A DNA stretch of 64,000 bases from Devosia sediminis (GTDB lineage: Bacteria; Pseudomonadota; Alphaproteobacteria; Rhizobiales; Devosiaceae). Where the stretch lies: assembly GCF_016411825.1 (NCBI RefSeq), contig NZ_JAEKMH010000003.1, forward strand, positions 434,001-498,000, given 5' to 3'. Shown here piece by piece: positions 60,423 through 64,000 of the stretch. The notes under the pieces were generated by a model. It was given only the letters and a program-made list of their open reading frames with translations, was not told the DNA's origin and ran no database searches. Positions within the stretch are counted from its first letter, which is position 1. Every line of letters begins with the position of its first letter. Made by a program: the position numbers and the translations under genes.

Positions 60423-61609
60423 CACAAAACTCCCGGCACTTCGGATTCTGGATTATGGGCTGTCCGCGCCGGCCTTGGCTTCAGTCGACCGGTGAGAAAG
60501 AGGCTCACTAGCAGCACCGGGATGACGCAGGCCACGCCGACGCGGATGCCCCAGTGCTCGGCGACGAAGCCGATCAGCGGCGGCCCGATCAGGAAGCCGG
60601 TCAGCGCCACGAAGGAGAGGACGGCCACATTGGCCGAGGCGGCGCGGTCGCCGATGCCGGCGGCAGCGGTCACGGCCAGCGGAAAGCCGACCGAGACGCC
60701 GACGCCGATGATCCCGAAGCCCACCAGCGCCAAAGGCACGCTGGGCGCGAAATACAGCAGCACGGCACCTGCTACTGCCAGTGTGCCGCAGATCTGCGCG
60801 GTGCCGACGCCACCAAAACGACGCTTCAGCGTATCCCCGCCAAAGCGGCCTGCGGCGACCATGAAGGCAAAAACCGAATAGCCGAGGCCGACAAGGCCGC
60901 CCTCGGCCGAGAGCGCATCGCGCAGGAAAATGGCCGACCAGTCTGCCATGGCGCCCTCGGTCATGGTGATGCCGAACACGAAGAGGCAAATGCCGATCAG
61001 CGCTGGGCTGGGCAGGGCCCAGGCCGAGCGCTGGGTCTCTCCCGCGGGCGCCGCGTCGTGGAGCACCGGCAGGGCTTTGGCCGCGAAGAGCGCGATCGGC
61101 AGCACCAGGGCGGCCAGCAGCGGCACGGCAAACCCGGGCGCCAGGCCGATTGCGGCAAAGCCCGAACCGATGAGGCTGCCCGCCATGATGCCCAGCGACC
61201 AGCATCCATGCGAAGTGTTCATGATCAGCTTGCCGCTGGTCTTCTCGACGAGATCGGCCTGGACGTTGAGGCCCAGTTCGACAAAGGAAATGGCCGAGCC
61301 GGCCAGGGCAAGGGCGATGAACAAGAGGATCGGATCGGGCGCCAGCACCGGCAGGCTGGCGGCGATGGAATAGAAGATGAAGCCGACAAAGATCGCGGTC
61401 CGCGCCCCGATCCGGCCCACCAGCGGCCCGGCAAATGGCAGGGTGAGAAGCGTGCCGCAGGGCATGCCGAGCAGCGCCAGTGCCAGCGCCGCCGGCCCCA
61501 GGCCCATGGCCGCCTGCACCTCCGGAATGCGCGGCAGCCAGGACCCGAAGGCGACGGGCTGGAGGAAGAACACCAGCATGACAAGGCGTTGGGGGGTGAA
61601 GAAGGACAT
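60422..61609 (-). CDS. MFS transporter
   Basis: A 395-residue protein with 12 predicted helices. It opens FFTPQRLVMLVFFLQPVAFGSWLPRIPEV and has the FucP/YbjJ-like LGFLIGPPLIGFVAEHWGIR segment near 338-357. The YbjJ-like group of sugar and metabolite transporters is the nearest resemblance I can see. It overlaps the M81 gene and lies in the same operon. No substrate can be named. Confidence 0.85.
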   Translation of the reverse strand: MSFFTPQRLVMLVFFLQPVAFGSWLPRIPEVQAAMGLGPAALALALLGMPCGTLLTLPFAGPLVGRIGARTAIFVGFIFYSIAASLPVLAPDPILLFIALALAGSAISFVELGLNVQADLVEKTSGKLIMNTSHGCWSLGIMAGSLIGSGFAAIGLAPGFAVPLLAALVLPIALFAAKALPVLHDAAPAGETQRSAWALPSPALIGICLFVFGITMTEGAMADWSAIFLRDALSAEGGLVGLGYSVFAFMVAAGRFGGDTLKRRFGGVGTAQICGTLAVAGAVLLYFAPSVPLALVGFGIIGVGVSVGFPLAVTAAAGIGDRAASANVAVLSFVALTGFLIGPPLIGFVAEHWGIRVGVACVIPVLLVSLFLTGRLKPRPARTAHNPESEVPGVL

Positions 61610-61635
61610 GGCTAGCTTTTTGCTCCACCCACCGG

Positions 61636-61705
61636 GTCATTCCCGCGAAAGCGGGAACCTCCGTTGGGCCAGTGAAACAGGAGTTCCCGCTTTCGCGGGA
61701 ATGAC
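61636..61705. repeat. Perfect 23-bp inverted repeat (type D), copy 2
   Basis: Arms 61636-61658 and 61683-61705 are exact reverse complements and identical to the arms at 31001-31088, but with a 24-bp instead of a 42-bp spacer. Confidence 0.8.
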
Positions 61706-61730
61706 GCCGTCGGTTGAATTCCCACGGCGC

Positions 61731-61813
61731 CGTCCTCGGGCTTGACCCGAGGACCAGTTCAAACATCCACCGCGATGTCGGTGGCCCTCCGATCAAGCCC
61801 GAGGGCGGCGCGG
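61731..61813. repeat. CCTCGGG inverted repeats (type C)
   Basis: GTCCTCGGGCTTGACCCGAGGAC is followed after about 40 bp by a decayed CCTCCGATCAAGCCCGAGGG partner. With the type D repeat it fills the gap between the MFS gene and the NTF2-fold gene. Confidence 0.7.
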
Positions 61814-61829
61814 AGCATTTGAAGAATGC

Positions 61830-62318
61830 TCAGCTCTGCTTCGGCATCGGATAGGGCAGATACCCAACAAACCCCGTCAGCTTCCATTCGCCGCTCACCT
61901 TGCGCAGGAAATAGAGCGTCTGCCAGTTGAGGCGGTCGACCCCACCATTACTGAGCTTGATTTCGCCGTTGAACTTCTTGTGGGCGATGGCCCGCTCGCC
62001 GGTGATTTCGATTTCGGTGAGGCTGGTGGCGCGGTGGATGCCGGCCTCAACATCTTCGGCATAGCTCTGTGCCTGGCCCTCATGCGCCTGGCGCAGCCAT
62101 TCGTCGCGATAGTCGGCCAGCGTGGGGAAGCTGATGGTCCATCCGTCCGGGTTGTCGACGCGGTTGCCGTTGATTCCCATGAAATCGTCGGCGACGAAAT
62201 CGCCTTCCACCATCGACCAGTCGGCGTTGACATAGGCCTTGATGTCGCGTGGCACGAGCATGGTCCAGATGGCCGAGCGGTCGGCGTCCTGAGGGAAGGG
62301 ATTTGCGGATAGGCTCAT
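61830..62318 (-). CDS. NTF2-fold (SnoaL-like) hypothetical protein
   Basis: A 162-residue soluble protein with no signal peptide. The pattern of N-terminal helices (WTMLVPRDIKAYVNADWSMV near 19-38), FMGI and a C-terminal beta-sheet (NWQTLYFLRKVSGEWKLTGF near 135-154) suggests the cystatin/NTF2 fold found in small isomerases, hydrolases and dehydratases. ATG at 62318 follows CAAGAGACG. It is separated from the MFS gene by repeats and divergent from the Gfo/Idh/MocA gene. I do not recognise a specific function. Confidence 0.6.
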   Translation of the reverse strand: MSLSANPFPQDADRSAIWTMLVPRDIKAYVNADWSMVEGDFVADDFMGINGNRVDNPDGWTISFPTLADYRDEWLRQAHEGQAQSYAEDVEAGIHRATSLTEIEITGERAIAHKKFNGEIKLSNGGVDRLNWQTLYFLRKVSGEWKLTGFVGYLPYPMPKQS

Positions 62319-62426
62319 TTTCGTCTCTTGCCTGGAAGGAGCACGGCTTCGAGGCACGTGCGCCATTTCTGTTTCAAATTTTCACAGTCGACACGCAGAT
62401 GGGGTCATGTGAAAGAGGCCACATGG

Positions 62427-62563
62427 ATACCAATTCGGACATGCTGCCGCTTATCGAGGGTTTTGTCCACTCCTCTAATACCACTGCAATACCAATAAAC
62501 GCCTAGAAATACGGCAAAACGCCGCCCGTTTGAGCAGAGTTTCAGGGTGGCTTAAATTGGTAT
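62427..62563. promoter_or_regulatory. Three ATACCAAT half-sites (GntR/UxuR-like)
   Basis: ATACCAATT at 62427-62435, ATACCAATA at 62489-62497 and, inverted, AATTGGTAT at 62555-62563. The second and third form a 9-bp perfect inverted pair (CAATACCAA/TTGGTATTG). They resemble halves of the enterobacterial UxuR/ExuR consensus ATTGGTATACCAAT. They lie in the 369-bp divergent region upstream of the Gfo/Idh/MocA gene, which has no coding sequence. Confidence 0.4.
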
Positions 62564-62584
62564 TGTGCGGGATCGGAATGTGTG

Positions 62585-62636
62585 TTGACATTGTTGTCGG
62601 AAGGCGCCTAGTCTTGAAAATCGTTTACACAAACGA
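62585..62636 (+). promoter_or_regulatory. Promoter and operator for the Gfo/Idh/MocA-ABC operon
   Basis: A consensus -35 TTGACA (62585-62590) is followed after 18 bp by TAGTCT (62609-62614). Just downstream lies TCGTTT-ACAC-AAACGA (62621-62636), a perfect inverted repeat placed to block initiation. Its arms match those of the DeoR operator at 58648-58676, though the spacing differs. A LacI-type site is an alternative reading. Confidence 0.55.
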
Positions 62637-62687
62637 CACCGATCCGCAAAGAGATCGGCGGGTTAATAAACAGGGAACGGCAAGGTT

Positions 62688-63842
62688 ATGCGGGTAGGCA
62701 TCGTCGGCCTCGGATATCGTCTGGGCTATCTGGCGCGCATCTTTTCAGCGGCGCGCGACGACTTCGAGATTGTTGGCTATGTGGATCCGGCGCCCGCCGG
62801 TCTGTCCTATGCGACCGAGCATGGTGTTTCCGTCGGCAAGTCTTTCGACAGCCTCGAGCAGATGATCGACGAGGGCAGTCTCGACCTCCTCATGGTCGGC
62901 TCGCCCAATCACCTCCATCTCGAGCACATTCGCACCGGCCTCGAGCGCGGCATGAAGATCTTTGCCGAAAAGCCCGTGGTGACCACGGTGGAAGACACCA
63001 TGGCGCTGGCCGAACTGATCGGCAAATACGGCTCCGACAATGTCATGGTGGGCCTGGTGCTGCGCTATGCGCCGCTCTATGTCGATCTGCGCAAAGCCCA
63101 GGCCGAAGGCAAGCTGGGCGAGGTGGTGTCGATCGAAGCCTCCGAGCACATCCCGCCCTATCATGGCGCTTTTTTCATGCGCGACTGGCGCCGCTACGGC
63201 AAATATGCCGGCGGTTTCATGCTCGAAAAATGCTGCCACGACCTCGATCTCTATAATGGCGTCATGGGCTCGCGCCCGCGCCTCGTCGCCAGCTTCGGCG
63301 GCCGCAAGAGCTTCATTCCCGAAAACGCCCCGGCCACGGCGGGCGTCAACGACATGGAAGTCTACCATCGCAAACCCTCGGGCTGGGAAGGTTCGGACAA
63401 GGTCTTCGACAGCGACGGCGACATCATCGATTTCCAGACCGCCATCGTGCAGTACGAAAGCGGCGCAGCGCTGACCTTCCACACCAATATGAACGTGCCC
63501 GACGACTTCCGCCGCTTTGCGGTCATGGGAGCCAAGGGCATGGCGGAAGGCGATTTCATCCGCAACTACTTCCGCGTCACCGACAGCCGCACTTCCGAGC
63601 GCCTGACCGACACGACCTACAAGACATCGGAACTCAGCCAGCACTATGGCGCCGACGAGCAGATGGCCGAGGACATCCTCAAGCATTGCCTCGAAGGCGC
63701 GCCGCTTCCCGTCTCAGTGACGGATGCCCTGGAGGCGGGGCTCCTCGCCATTTCCATGGACGAGTCGATGCGCACCAGGTCGATCATCGACATGACCCCG
63801 ATCTGGCAGCGCTTCGACGCTGCCCTGGGCCGAGCGAACTGA
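62688..63842 (+). CDS. Gfo/Idh/MocA family oxidoreductase
   Basis: A 384-residue NAD(P)-dependent dehydrogenase of sugar or inositol type. The Rossmann motif GIVGLGYRLG is at 3-12, the catalytic lysine is in FAEKPVV near 92-98, and the substrate-binding KCCHDLDLYNG is near 181-192. The second domain is the usual open beta-sheet. It begins an operon that continues into a sugar ABC transporter (permease start at 63854), so it probably oxidises an imported sugar, polyol or glycoside. The exact substrate cannot be deduced. Confidence 0.88.
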   Translation: MRVGIVGLGYRLGYLARIFSAARDDFEIVGYVDPAPAGLSYATEHGVSVGKSFDSLEQMIDEGSLDLLMVGSPNHLHLEHIRTGLERGMKIFAEKPVVTTVEDTMALAELIGKYGSDNVMVGLVLRYAPLYVDLRKAQAEGKLGEVVSIEASEHIPPYHGAFFMRDWRRYGKYAGGFMLEKCCHDLDLYNGVMGSRPRLVASFGGRKSFIPENAPATAGVNDMEVYHRKPSGWEGSDKVFDSDGDIIDFQTAIVQYESGAALTFHTNMNVPDDFRRFAVMGAKGMAEGDFIRNYFRVTDSRTSERLTDTTYKTSELSQHYGADEQMAEDILKHCLEGAPLPVSVTDALEAGLLAISMDESMRTRSIIDMTPIWQRFDAALGRAN

Positions 63843-63853
63843 GGGACAAGCCA

Positions 63854-64000
63854 ATGACCAGCACCAGAAGCGCCACCCTCTTCGCCTTTGCCCTGCTGGC
63901 CCCGGCACTGATCTACATCCTGACCATCGTGGCCTACCCGCTGGTGGACACGATCGTGCTGAGCTTCACCAATGCCTCGCTGCGGCAGGACTATGATTTC
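63854..64000 (+). CDS. Sugar ABC transporter permease (MalF/UgpA type), 3' truncated
   Basis: Forty-nine codons are visible before the window ends. The N-terminus has a short positive segment (MTSTRSATL), then a first membrane helix and the motif YPLVDTIVLSFTNASL, typical of MalF/UgpA-type permeases. GAGGGAC precedes the ATG, 11 bp after the oxidoreductase stop. It is distinct from the permease at 1353. Confidence 0.8.
   Translation, partial: MTSTRSATLFAFALLAPALIYILTIVAYPLVDTIVLSFTNASLRQDYDF

Overview
The window reads as chromosome of a high-GC alphaproteobacterium, most likely Hyphomicrobiales and possibly Devosia-like. That placement is an inference from base composition, from the rhizobial-style pca gene order under a PcaQ regulator, from the many solute-binding-protein transporters, and from the dense G/C-rich palindromic repeats between genes. 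No phylogenetic test was possible. There are no rRNA or tRNA genes, IS elements or CRISPR arrays that I can recognise. Nearly all of the DNA is catabolic operons, each with its own uptake system and regulator.

Layout. 1-4736: a sugar ABC transporter (binding protein cut by the window edge, two permeases, no ATPase) followed by NanE and a BadF-type sugar kinase, probably for N-acetylmannosamine or a related amino sugar. 4726-9822: a TetR regulator divergent from a drug-type ABC exporter and a UvrA-like protein. 10495-18386: an AraC regulator and a Liv-type ABC transporter operon ending in an aromatic-type aldehyde dehydrogenase and a short-chain dehydrogenase. 18730-21942: a DAD-like cupin dioxygenase and a ThDP enzyme, divergent from an IclR regulator. 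22001-27059: feruloyl-CoA synthase, thiolase, 3-hydroxyacyl-CoA dehydrogenase, 4-hydroxybenzoyl-CoA thioesterase and enoyl-CoA hydratase. 27105-30763: a MarR regulator and a TRAP transporter. 31210-41069: pobA/pobR, pcaQ-pcaDCHGB and pcaIJF.

Together, 16-41 kb looks like one lignin/hydroxycinnamate island. Hydroxycinnamates would be activated to CoA thioesters, shortened by beta-oxidation to 4-hydroxybenzoate, hydroxylated by PobA to protocatechuate, and carried through the complete beta-ketoadipate pathway to acetyl-CoA and succinyl-CoA. The most notable regulatory observation is that the TRAP transporter, pcaDCHGB and, more weakly, pcaIJF share a PcaQ-box-like inverted repeat with identical spacing to a conserved promoter block. 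This predicts that PcaQ controls uptake as well as catabolism.

41073-50086: an alpha-L-rhamnosidase, a GntR regulator and a DapA/NanA-family aldolase, divergent from a second TRAP transporter, a ROK kinase and CutC. This may be an acidic-oligosaccharide locus. 50189-58636: a FadR-type regulator, a ribose-type ABC transporter, a putative 2-keto-3-deoxy-L-fuconate dehydrogenase and L-fuconate dehydratase, then a frameshifted hydratase/FAH-like gene and a DeoR regulator with a clear palindromic operator. 58986-62318: an M81 (MlrC-like) peptidase, an MFS transporter and an NTF2-fold protein. 62319-64000: a regulatory region, a Gfo/Idh/MocA oxidoreductase and the start of another sugar ABC permease, cut by the window edge.
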